The notes under the pieces are model-generated. The model was given only the letters and a program-made list of their open reading frames with translations, made no database searches and had not been told where the DNA came from. The position numbers were made by a program, and so were the translations under genes. Shown here piece after piece: positions 46,201-57,500 of a stretch of 64,000 bases of DNA (the first letter of the stretch is position 1; each line of letters begins with the position of its first letter). The DNA is from Ulva prolifera (lineage: Eukaryota; Chlorophyta; Ulvophyceae; Ulvales; Ulvaceae): contig CM041199.1 of the NCBI GenBank assembly GCA_023078555.1, positions 4,779,315 to 4,843,314 of the forward strand, in the 5' to 3' direction.

Positions 46201-49200
46201 ATGGGGGGGGCCTGGCACGTTGCGCCTCCCTGTTGAGCGCTCCTGCGGTGCGTAGAGCTATGTTGCACTGTTGCATTCAACTTCCGCGGCCACGCATGAC
46301 GTCCACAAAGCTGCCCGTAACCCCAAGAACAGTCCATGCAATCGCCCGATACCGCTGCAGATGCGCCTCCGACGTCGATGCTGGTGACGCTGAAGGGCTA
46401 CCACTGGGCTGCGGCCGGCAGCAGCAGCAGCGGCGGTGGTGATGCGGGGCAGGCACTCCACCATGACGCAGTCATCGCCGCGTGGGGCCTTGCCAAGCCG
46501 AGCAAGCTGCCCGCCGCCCTCAGCCGCGGCTCCAAGGCAATGCAGCCCGCGACCGAGGCGCTGGAGGTGACCTATGCCGCAGAGGCCAAGCTGAGTATCG
46601 TGGTGGAGCAGGGTGCAGGCGCCGGCAAGACGTGCACCGCATCTGCGAAGTTCTGCGCCGACGCACTCCTGAAGGTGCGGTGCCGCCAGATGTGCGTGTG
46701 CATGTCCCCGCTCGTCAGCAGCTTCACCCATATGATAACATACACCGGTGCTCCTCAGAGATCGCGGAAGGTCTGCGTGTGACTGTGGAAGGGCGGGGCC
46801 ACAGCATTTCTGCTGTTGAGAATCTGCGGTATCCGTGGGGTGGTGCCGTGTGTGCGCTGCCGCGCCTCAGGCCTCTGCTCGGGAAGTGATGTCATTTCAC
46901 ATGCATGTACTACATGCATACATAAAATTTTAAGCATATGCATGTCCCAGTATTCTACATCCCACATCCGCTGCCACCCATGCAGGCCGCCCGCGGCGGC
47001 GGCGACAGCGCTGCCGCAGCCGCCGTCGTGGTGGTGGAGGTGCCGGTGAAGCTCGGCGGCAAGGCCGGCCGCTGCGTCGCCGCGCTCACCCTCTCGCTCG
47101 CGCCCCGGTTCCGCGCGGTGCTCTGCGGCGCCGCGGAGCCGGTCAAGGCGGACCAGCACCCCAGCGCGGTCGACGCGGAGCACGAGAGCGCGGCGGCGGT
47201 GGTGTCGCAGCCGGAGCTGCTGCTGCCGACGGACGCGGTGCATGGGGAGGGCGCGGACGCCGCCGAGACGCGGTCGTTCCTCGTGCCGGTGCGGGGGTCT
47301 GAGGCCAAGGGGGGCTTCTCTGGGCAGCCGATGCTGGTGCGCTCCCACCTGCGCCTGTGTCAAGTGTGCGGGGTCCTTCTACGTGCCGCCTTGTGCCACG
47401 CAACTGAACACCAGAGCGTCCATTGAGAGGTCGTGTTCTACTGAGAGCAGGCGGCGCAGAGGTGGGGTAATCACGGGCCTGGAGCCTCTTGGCATCAGTG
47501 TGATGGCGGCCTCAGCAAATCTAGACGCCGCATGCGTGGCAGTGTGACTGTGTGTGTGGAACCTCTTTTGAGAGATATCCTGGTGCTCTGCTGGTTTGTA
47601 CCCTTCCATGGGGTGATACTGTTCACAACCATACACCTGGCTGTCGAGCTGGAGTGGCCCTGGCTGGCTACGCACCGCCGTGCTGAGTATGACGCCCGCT
47701 CCAACTTGCGTCGCTTCAGAAATTGGGTCCCAGCCCGGGAATCCCCGATGTAGACCATGATTTCACACATTGCGGGCACCGGCAGCACGGGTGTTGTCCA
47801 GAAGCACCTCCGCCACCTGCCTTGGGACACAGGTGCCCTGTCATTCATAGTGGCAACGGCAGTGCAGGTGACCTCGAAAACGAGCAGGTCTGGTCGACCG
47901 GCCAGTTTGATGCAGCAAAGGTTCCTTGCGTTCCAGCATGTCGGGGCAGCCCTCCACTGCCCTCACCCCTGCGCATCGCGCGCAGAGTATCGCAAGGCTG
48001 CCTGTCTGCGTGCAGAGACACATCATGGAACATGCATGCATCACGATTCCACGGTGCTGGTCGTGCAGGCGCGCGTGACCAACTCATCCAGGCACCTCGC
48101 CTCCGCCGTTGAGGTCTTCGCCGACGCAGTCGACCCGTCGGACCCCGCGTCGGCGATCCCGGCCGCCACAGCCCACTCCGTCAACCTCGCCACCCTCGCC
48201 AGCTGGGACATGTGCCCATGGCCGAAACACGAGGAGGCGGGCCGCATCGTCGCCGGGTCTAAGAGCCAACACATCGACTGCGGCACGCTCGGCGAGGCCG
48301 GGTCGGCGCTCGATGTGGATGCCTGCATGCGGGCGTTCCTGATCCGCAGCGGTGACAAGGACTGGGGCCTGCTCTACGGTGCGTCCTGCATGCATATGCT
48401 GGCAGGGGGCATCCGTACGGCGGTTGTTGTGACCCCCTACCTGTGCAAGCTTCTGGTGAATATGAGCGACAGTTCACACATGTGTCCACGGCAGCTAGCC
48501 ACCAGCTACACACCCTACATCCGTGATGACCACCTTGACATATGGATTGGCGGCGGTGACGGCAGAGCGGGTGGGTGCAGGGTGGTGGAGCGCAGAGGAC
48601 CGCCCGGAGTCGTTTGCCTGCTGGAGCCCACAGATCCAGGTGCACGTGTTCAACCCGGGTGTGCCGCCCTACCCAGATTGTCACCTAATAGCTCAGCGGA
48701 TGCAACGAAGCACCTCACACAGCAGCCTGCACTAGTGCACCAAGCGGTCGATCAGCCACACCGCACGCCATGACAGCTTACTCTCAAAGGCTTGGCGTGC
48801 GGCGCCGTATTCGTTGGCCGTGTGTTTCAGTAGCATGCGTGTAGATCTTGCTGTTGACGTGCGGGAGGGACAGTCGCTGTTGACATGTAGCCCCTCTGAG
48901 TCATGCCGGCCAAGCAGGACCAATGCCAGTGGTGGGCCTTCGACTGTTGGAGCCGGCATAGGCATTTCCAGCCTTGATTCGAGCTTTGACCCCGAAGCGC
49001 CCCAGCGTTTCACTCCAGCAGCGCCGCTGCTTCGTGTCGGTCCCGTACTCTCTGTGAGTCCAGTTTGTGGTTCTGCCATACGCTTACAAGCCTAAGCCAT
49101 ACATGGGATAGAGGCAGTCTGGGCTTGCCACTAGCTGTTCACTAGACTGCAGCATTGCCATGTGGGGTGTGGCATGCAGGCGGGCCGGGGAGCGGCCAGA

Positions 49201-50902
49201 ACGCCACCGGCAGCAAGGGCAGCAGTGGACCACGGCTGGAGCTGTTCTGCGACGGTGGAGCGCTATTTGGTATGTCCAGGAGTCTGTGTCCCACCACCGA
49301 CAGCATCGAGTGGCCATGGTTTTTCATGGCTTGATACAGAATTCATCTCGAATCTGGGCGGCAATATGGACCACACCACTGATGTTCCTGCATGAAGCAT
49401 GAGCCCATCATGCCGCCTATCGGTATAAGCAGTCACAAACGGATCCAAACTGCACCCGAGCTGTTCAGCCATGCTCATATTATTGGTTCTGTGCTTGTCT
49501 GTGTATTCAACACGAGCAAAAGCTCCCTGGCTTGCCCGCTATGCGCCCCGATCCATAGCTGTATCTGAGATACACCGTGTGCCATTGCATTCTCTTCTGC
49601 AGTACACTGCATATGAGCATGGCATCACTGCTGCTTGGTTGCCCGCTGTGTGCTGGGGTCGCGTGCGAATCACCGGCCGGCTCTGTGCCAGACTGCAGCA
49701 TGCACTGCAGAGTTTGATGCGGGGGAGGGGCCGGCGGCCGCAAAGGAGGCGGGGCGGCTCGCGGCGATCGCGGCGACAATCGCCCTCTGCCGCAGCCTCC
49801 TCCTCGTGATGACCGCCCCCCTGCCATTCAACCGCCCCGTGCCGAAGCCCCAGGACGTCTCCGCGGCGCTGGGGACCGCCTGGCCACCGCTCGCGCCGCT
49901 GCGGAACGGCAAGATGGGCAGCATCCGCGCCGCGCGGCGTTGCACGCACTTGCCCACAAATGGCTACATCTCCAAGCGGCTCTACTTCCAGCAGTCCCGT
50001 GATGGTGGCTGTGTTCGGGTGCGCTTGCCACTTCTGCCTTGCTGCCTCGTATCGTTGGGTCGCTCTGCAGCATTCCAGCCTGTCACAGCCCTGAGGGCTG
50101 CCACCCAGAAAATAGAACCTAAATGTTCGGATTCGTTACATATAGCACTGTCCTCCATCCTCTTGATCCATATTCTGATTGTGAACGTGAGTCTGATCGA
50201 GGTGTGTCACCAGGCAACAGCCCGAGCTTGAGTCACGTGCTTCAGCATTGTGCTGCATTTGCGCCCAGCTTGGGCTTTCGGAATCACGAGTGTGCCTGTG
50301 GCAGAGCCATTCGCAAACATATGCGAGCCTTCACGCCCGGCGTGGCCTTTCAACATAGCTCGTTCTAAGTGCTTGACATGCACAGCCCCGAAGTTGTAGG
50401 ATTCATTCACCTCGGAGCAGTGTTGGGTCATTCGATCCCACAGAACAATACTGAATATTTACCTATATATCCTGGTCGGGAGCCCACAAAATGCTGCAGG
50501 TCGACCCAACATTGGCAATGCACCCACACAGATACGGCACAATGTCAAATTCAATGCAACATAATCAGCCAAGGGTGACTGTCAATGCAGGTATGCACTG
50601 CCGCGCTGCCGTGGTATGGCTCTGCGGAGAAGGCAGCAGGCTACACGGCAGGCCCGGTGTTCTGGGGCGGCCTGGGGTGTGGCGCAAGCGACATGGCGGG
50701 GCTGTGGGCCGCATGGGAGGACGTTGCGCGGCGCGACCCGGGCGGCAGCAGCGGCGGCGGCGGCGGCTGCGCCGGCGCGTGCGGCGTGCGCGACAGCGAC
50801 GGCGGCGGCGGCAGAAGAGCAGGCTTCATGTTTGCCGGGGGTGGCTGCGGGGGTGCCGCGTGCGGCGGCGGCGGTGGCTGCGGGGGCTGCGGCGGAGGAT
50901 GA
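43238..50902 (+). CDS. Glycine-rich domain protein (GRDP, DUF1399), tandem copy 3
   Basis: My model: exons 43238-43503, 44636-44968, 45602-45921, 46361-46674, 46986-47336, 48069-48378, 48581-48658, 49180-49269, 49711-50018, 50591-50902; 893 codons plus TGA, open throughout. Intron sites and phases equal those of copies 1 and 2. DUF1399 motifs: PLDVAFIWHCHALCPTRYF and PTYDIDLVWHSHMSLPHRY, then LPHDDSINDRSAGAELQQLQ. This is the most diverged copy: exon 6 is longer (residues ~528-631, with MCPWPKHEEAGRIVAG), exon 7 differs almost completely apart from WS and the end, and the tail is less regular (CGGAACGGGGGCGGCGGG). Exon 9 keeps FDAGEGPAAAKEAGRL and the exact 308-base length. Exons 7 and 8 are the least certain parts; they rest on splice phase and weak similarity. 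Confidence 0.85.
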
Positions 50903-51123
50903 AGGCAGTCCGGGTGCAGCAGCTCTGCGGCGGCGGTGCGTCGCACACGGCTGACTCGGCATTTGCGCCAGCACGCAGATGCGAGCGGCGTGCAGTCTGC
51001 CGGGTCGGCCCCAGAGTGACTGTCACACCCCACTGGGAGCTGCAGCAGTTTCAGAGGGGCTGATTGTGTAATGTAAAGTAGTTTGGACATAACATTTTTC
51101 AGCATGGAGATAGAATATCACAA
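50903..51123 (+). terminator. 3' region of GRDP gene 3 with tandem TGTAA
   Basis: TGTAA, the usual green-algal polyadenylation signal, occurs twice in a row at 51067-51071 and 51072-51076, about 165 bases after the stop codon. A poly(A) site 10-20 bases further would fall just before the inverted-repeat element at 51124. Confidence 0.5.
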
Positions 51124-52503
51124 GGGGGTCATCCACTCCCGCTAAAGGGTGGTCCCCCCCCGGGCGCGCAAAATTCGCTGCGAAACAGAGAAATTGGGGA
51201 AGGTTTCCACTATTGTTTAGGTAGGTTGGGAACTCGTAGTGTTCGATCTCAGTCTTGGGAAAAGTCCCCAAGGTTCGTACCCTTTTCGGCACAAATCAGC
51301 CATTCTCCCCAATATCGACAGAACGAAGAGATAACGTCCCCAATCACTCGCCTTTGCTTCCAGAACACGAACCACGCCATAAATAGGCTATAATATGTTG
51401 CTATCTTTGTGGTTGGTGTATTTCCGTTGTATGCGGGTGACCCGACACAGTACGTAGTGTCGTTCGGCTGCCAATCAAGTTGCTGGAGATGGCAAGCAAG
51501 CGTCGATCGATGGTGTTTTTGTTATATGTTAAGCAGTGTCGTTGATCAATGAGACAACGCCGATTACGTGCGTCGACGGCTGTATGGCACGTTTGCACGC
51601 ACAGTTCTTTCGTAACGCGACGCAACCACGTGCTCATCGCATACCAAAACACGACCATTAGATCAGCAGTCGGAACAAGCATTCTGCGCTGTTTGACAGC
51701 GTCCTCGCGAGAAGTAGCCCACATCGGAGGATGTCAGGCACTCAATTTCTCCACGACAGACTCGCCACCTCACTAAACACATCGACCACACTACGCCACT
51801 TACTCCAGGATTTGGACTTGCATCCTGTATGTGGGCCCGTTTGAGCCTCGACCGTTGTTCAGCTCTGCAACTGCATTGGCTTGCACACTGCACGAGCACA
51901 AATGCTCCGAACGGCTGTGACTTGGTTCCTGTCGATGTCCAGGCAACAAAACGAGTTTATATGCTCTCGTGATTTTGCTTATGTTGTCAAGCAGGGTCCA
52001 TTTGGTGCACCTCCGGGTCACCGTCTGCTGCCTTGTCAGAGAGACAGGAACGATTCGAGAGCGCTGAAACTGCAGATGCCAAGACACGTAAAATGGTGTG
52101 ATAATTTTCGAATAGACACAGTTAAAGCTACTCGATTTGTCTCACTAGCCGTCTCAACGTGCACGAATCAGCTGCCTCCCAATTGACAAATTCGATGCAG
52201 CGCGGCCGTCTGGGGGCAACATAACACAATAGCAAAGGTTGTAGAAGAAGTTTGGGAAAGATTGGGAAAGGAGCTGAGACACTGGGCAACATTGGGGAGC
52301 CGAGGACGGCAAATCGAGGTTCTCCCCAACCAGACCGGCCATTTCGGCGATTGTGACCCATTTTGCCCAAGACTCCGAACTAAAACACTACGATTGTTCA
52401 ATCAACATAGACAATAGTGGAAACCTTCCCCAATTTCTCTGTTTCGCAGCGAATTTTGCGCGCCCGGGGGGGGACCACCCTTTAGCGGGAGTGGATGACC
52501 CCC
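51124..52503. mobile_element. Non-autonomous DNA element with ~90-bp terminal inverted repeats
   Basis: The left end (51124 rightwards, GGGGGTCATCCACTCCCGCT...) is the exact reverse complement of the right end (52503 leftwards) for about 90 bases, through the run ending ...GGTTTCCACTATTGT. Weaker similarity continues to ~145 bases (TCGTAGTGTT, AGTCTTGGG). The 1.38-kb element has no transposase-like frame. ATATCA occurs just outside or at both ends (51115-51120 and 52505-52510) and is a possible target duplication, but a few bases lie between it and the perfect repeats, so the exact ends are open. Family not assigned. Confidence 0.85.
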
Positions 52504-52540
52504 TATATCAAACATCCTCTCGAAAAGAGCTCAATAGAGC

Positions 52541-52562
52541 GAGAGAGAGAGAGAGAGAGAGA
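52541..52562. repeat. (GA)11 microsatellite within a GA-rich stretch
   Basis: Twenty-two bases of GA, continued by imperfect GAGA-rich sequence to about 52620. Confidence 0.95.
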
Positions 52563-52804
52563 TGATAGAGAGAAGAGTTTGAGAGAGAAAACAGAAACTC
52601 TAGAGAGAAAGACAGGAGGGGAGAATAGGCGGCAGTGTCATTAGGGGATGTGTGCCAGGTGTTGCATTGGGTATCTGAGGTACCGTATTGGCGGTTTGAA
52701 TCTGAGATGTCCTGTACCACTCTGAAACAGCATACGGCATTCATGTGACGATTTGCAAGATGGGGTATGACATGCCTCTGTAAAGACAAGGAAAAGATGA
52801 GACC

Positions 52805-53604
52805 TGTTGAGACCTATTGGTCTGGTCTTGGGTAACAGACCTCGATGGCAGTAAGTAGAAACGGTGATGGGCCAAGATTGCCGCAGCACGAGGGCTGTAT
52901 AGGCACAAACAGAGCAGGGGTACACTTACACGCAGGGATGCGACGTGCCAGTGCAGGAATGGAAGGCGCCCCAACCAGACTACTGTAAAGCGTGCCTGGT
53001 CCCAGCAAGCGCTCGGTATAAATACCGGGGTGTGTGCGCCCAGGTCAATCCCCCTGTCAAAGCTGGCCTCGCCGAATCGTGCCGCATAACTGCCACACTG
53101 ATCCCAGATCCCGCATAAGCGCGGGAGATCTTAAATTGTGGCTCACAGAGCCTGAGATGAGTGTAAGCAAGGCAGCGCACGTAATTTGTGGGCAGCTCTG
53201 GGTGGCTGTACAGATATTATCGTGCATGCCAACCCTGGAGCCCGCCGGGCGGACCCTGTGTAACGGCGGTAATGCACACAGTAAGACGTAATATGTGCAG
53301 TAACGACTCGGCTAGCCGCATAAAGCCATAATAAGCCTATGACGGGACACATTGTGCCGGGAGAAGGCTGTACACAGTGCTGATGCAATGTGCACGTAAG
53401 GCTGGTGGACGCGTGCAGTCACACGTGGCGAGTGCAGGCACGTAAGCCTACTGAGCGTACGTGTGATCATACTGTGTACAACTCGATCGGTAATTCACAA
53501 GCTATGCGTGTGCGACCGTCCACATGGCTGGACAAGCCGCTGCGCATATAAGAAAAGGTGTTAATTGTGCCAGCATGCGCTAGTGTGAGAGATATCTCAC
53601 AACA
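52805..53604 (-). repeat. 3' LTR of the Gypsy chromovirus
   Basis: 800 bp, TG...CA, with TGTTG/CAACA short inverted ends. It is preceded by AGACC, the target duplication. Confidence 0.95.
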
Positions 53605-53817
53605 CCTCCCCCCTTAACAGAGGAGCGAAGCTCCGGAAGCGAAGCACGCAAATGGTGGCAGAATACCACATCACAAGCGCAGCGACGCTATGAACACGGC
53701 AGTGCCACTGGCGCGAAGCACACAACGCAAGGTGTAAGCACAGTAAGGGCCCACGAGGTGGGGGCGAGACCGGGGCTTTGTAACAAGAGCCGGTGCCGCG
53801 TCTGCCCAGCAAACGGG

Positions 53818-54153
53818 TTACATAAGGTCCGAGAAGGACATCACCAGATCATCCAGATAATGGCCCAACACACGGCCGTGTGAGTGGGTGACCAGCTCAA
53901 TAAATTCATGCAAGCTACGCTCACGGGCGCGGGCGGCAGCGACAGCAGACCGCTCAGCCCGCACAATAGCGACAAGCTTGGCCCTAAATTCATCCCCGCT
54001 AACGCCGGAGGTGGGGGTCTTGGACACATCATTCATAAACTTCTGAACGTTAACCAGCAACCGCTTAATCTTGGAGCTGGTCAAGGCAGAGCCCTCCGAC
54101 GCGGAAGGTAAGGATGCCACTGCATAGCAGCCGTATGTCAAATAACGCGGCAA
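53818..54153 (-). mobile_element. Small extra reading frame between Gypsy pol and 3' LTR
   Basis: A 111-codon minus-strand frame within the ~950 bases separating pol from the 3' LTR. It is rich in Ala, Arg, Glu and Ser, with a probable helical or coiled-coil middle (FRAKLVAIVRAERSAVAAAR, ERSLHEFIELVTH). No known domain recognised. It could be an accessory protein of the element or an open stretch by chance. Confidence 0.35.
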
Positions 54154-54555
54154 ATCTCACAAAGGTTGAATGTGCGTAGCCGTGTGAACGGCATGCCATA
54201 AGGTGCGGAAACACCGGCCCACATTGACAAGAATTTAACCCCATAAGTGCCTATCGAGGATGTAACTGGTGCATTCCGGTAGTGTAACACGCTATATGGC
54301 GACTAGGTGCTACCATGCCGAGGTTCCAACCCGGTGAATGACCGTGCCCAGCATGACGAGTGCTGCAGGGATGGCATAAGTGGTTCCGATGTGATCGTGC
54401 ACATGGACCTAAGACCGAGAAGTATCGGCGGAGCGGGCAGGATACGGTCAAGAATATCCTGCGTCGGACCCAACTCCTCATGACCGGTAACGCCCAGGTA
54501 AGTGCTATATGGATCCAGGCGTCCCCTTCAACAAATAGCAGGGCACAGCAATGGC

Positions 54556-57500
54556 CTAGCATAGGCTCGCAGCACAACATGAGCAGAATTGTTGGCTGGA
54601 AACTGCTGCAACAAGTGTCGGCTTGGATTTACGCAAGCGCGCTGATTTGCGGCGCGTCCTCGGCACTAAGCGCGGTGGCCTCGACATTGTGGCCGGTGCA
54701 GTGTCCACGCCACGTGTACTATGTGCACGCTGTAAGAGGTGTGCCAGCCGTGCGCGTGCACCGCGCGGGAATTGTGCAATCATCACCTCGCGTTGTTTCG
54801 CGGACGCATTTTGAAATAGGTAATCCGCGACCTTGTCTAAACAATTATCCAACTCACCCACAGGCAACCAGAGGTCGTGTTGAGAAGAGTATCCTTTCCA
54901 CCGGACAAGATAATGCGGACCTTTAAGGGGCCCCGTGTCATGTGATTGTGCCATCGGCGTGTGCGTGCGCCTATAATCTAAGACGGCCTCGACTTCGAAG
55001 ACATTGTCAGCGTCCGTATCTGGGCCCGTCGCAGGGCAGGTGCTACACTCATGAAAATGAGCATCAACATAAGGTTTAAGACACGAGAAATGGAATACAT
55101 CATGAATCCTTAGTTCTCGCAATGTAGCAGGTAGTTGCAGCCGCGCAGCCCTTGTCCCAATCAAGGCCAAGATGCGACAAGGGCCAGCCCACCTGGCAGT
55201 GAATTTACGTCTAAGCGCCGGGTGATGCAACGCAAGCTTGGACAATGACAGCAGCACATCTTTGCCTACTTGGAAGTGCTGCGAGTGCTCATTGTGAACT
55301 GTGGAAGACCACATGCTTTGTTTGGCCTCTGAGAGTGCTTGCTTGGCCAAATGATAATACATTCTGTGCAAAATAGATGTATGCACACGGCGTGTTTGTG
55401 GCAAGCCAAATGCTAACGCGGTAGGTGACAGTGGCGGTGTAATGCGGTTGAGTTGGAAGGGGCTGCAGCCGGTGCTTTCGCTCTTTGAACTGTTAATGCT
55501 GAATTCAACATGCGGCAGGAACGAGTCCCAATCGTCGTGTGCGGGGCCGACAAAGTGTCTGAGCGCCTCCTCAATGACTCTGTTGAGCCGCTCCACTTGG
55601 CCGTTGGCTCTAGGGTGATATGAAAACGTCAAACGGAGTTGAATGCCCATGTGCTCGCAGACAGAGTTGAAAAACTTGTTATTCCACTGCACGCCCCTAT
55701 CGCTGCATATGCCCAAAGGCAGACCATAGTGTGGATAGATGTGTTGGAAAAACAACTTAGCAAAACCCGGACCATCGAGTGTGCTCAGCGTAGGTATAAG
55801 CCGGACCATCTTGGAGAACTGGTCCACAAAAACAACGATACAGTCATACCCAGAGGCAGTGCGCGGTAAGTGAGTGATCATATCCAAGCTCACCACCCGC
55901 CAGCACGCTGTGGGGACAGGTAGCGGGGATAAAGTGCTATCAGAACAGCCCGGAGATTTCATTATCTGACATGAATGACATTGTGAAATGAATGATTTAA
56001 TGTCCGTGCTAATGTCAGGCCAATAGAATGTGTCCATAATGAGTGCTTGTGTGCGATGAACTCCCATGTGTGCATGCCACGGGTGTACATGATGCCACAA
56101 CAAAATCTGTTTTCGCAGTCCATCATGGTCCGGAATCACTAGCTTGTGGCCCCATAAATATGCTTGGAGATGTTTGTCGAACCTATACTTGTGTGGAGGT
56201 GCACGGAATGCGGGGTCATGAGCATATCCCTGACGCAAGCGTTCCCAGAATGAGTCTATTGCAACATCAAGAGTAAGGTGTTGGTTGTGCTGCGAATTCA
56301 GGTCCGCACCGATCTCCTGGAACGTCTGGGGGTCCAGATCAATGCCCTCGAGGTCAATCACCTCTGAGGGCAGCTCGGAGCTCACGCTGCTTGGGGTCGG
56401 GCTGCTCGCCAAGTTCACGACCTTCGGCCGCGGGCTGAGGGAAGCTGAGGTGTTGGGCTGCTGACGAGACGGTGCTGCCCGGCGACTGGAGGACGGCTTG
56501 ACCGGCTGAGAGGACGCTGCCGCCTGGAGAGGGGGCAGCGGCTGAGGGGGACCCCTGATGGTGGCCGTGGGGGTGGCAGTTGCCTGCCGTAACATGTCCC
56601 GGATTACCGGGTAAGCGGGGTTGCTTGGGTTGAGCAGCCCCAGCGCCCGGCGCAGGTCCTGACGATCCTGTGTCCTGGGGGAAAATAAAGTCGTGGCGGC
56701 CGGTCTGTCGGCAGTATGCCATGCCGATGGGGAACCCCGGGGGGAGTCCATAATGACCGTGCCACGTGAGGGTGGCTGTGATAATGCCAGCGGTGGAAAA
56801 CCCTCCGACAAGGCCGGCGCCTGGCCAGGCGACCTGCGTACTAGAAGGCTGGTCAGTGCCAACGCTCTGTAAGGTTCATGCGGCCGTTCAGCGGCCAAAG
56901 TATGACCATCATGCAGCACAACTTCCGTTGTAGGCAAGTGTGTGGCACGACTAACAGCATCAGCCACAACATTCTTGTCACCCGGAATATAAGTTATTTT
57001 CCAGTCAATGCGTGATAATGACTCGAGCCAGCGGGCATGTTTGCCCGACAGCTTTTTCTGAGTCTGTAAAAACCGAAGGGGGTTGTGGTCTGAATGAATA
57101 AAAACCGTATGGTTATTTTCCAAATAACATCGCCACTGCCTGTATGCAAATACAATTGCCCCCAGCTCTTTTTCAAGAGTATAATAATTTTCCTCGGCTC
57201 TATTCATCTTGCGGCCTATCCAAGCAACAGGACAAAGTGTGTCCTCATGTTGCTGGGTAAGTACAGCTCCGTAAGCATAGTCCGATGCGTCCGTGTAAAT
57301 GTGAAATGGTTTGTTAAGGTCCGGGTGCCGCATAACTGTAGCATTGACCAGTGCATTTTTTATGTTCACAAATGCTGCATCACATTGCTTCGTCCAGGGG
57401 ATGCTTTCCTTGGAGCTAATGCGCTGGAGCAAGGGTGCAGCTAGGGTTGGAAATTTTGGAACAAATCTCCTAAAGTATCCGGCTAAGCCCAGGAACGACC

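Noticed and set aside
45483-46337. Minus-strand open frame of 284 codons
   Set aside because: Antisense shadow of GRDP copy 3 exon 3 in GC-rich sequence.
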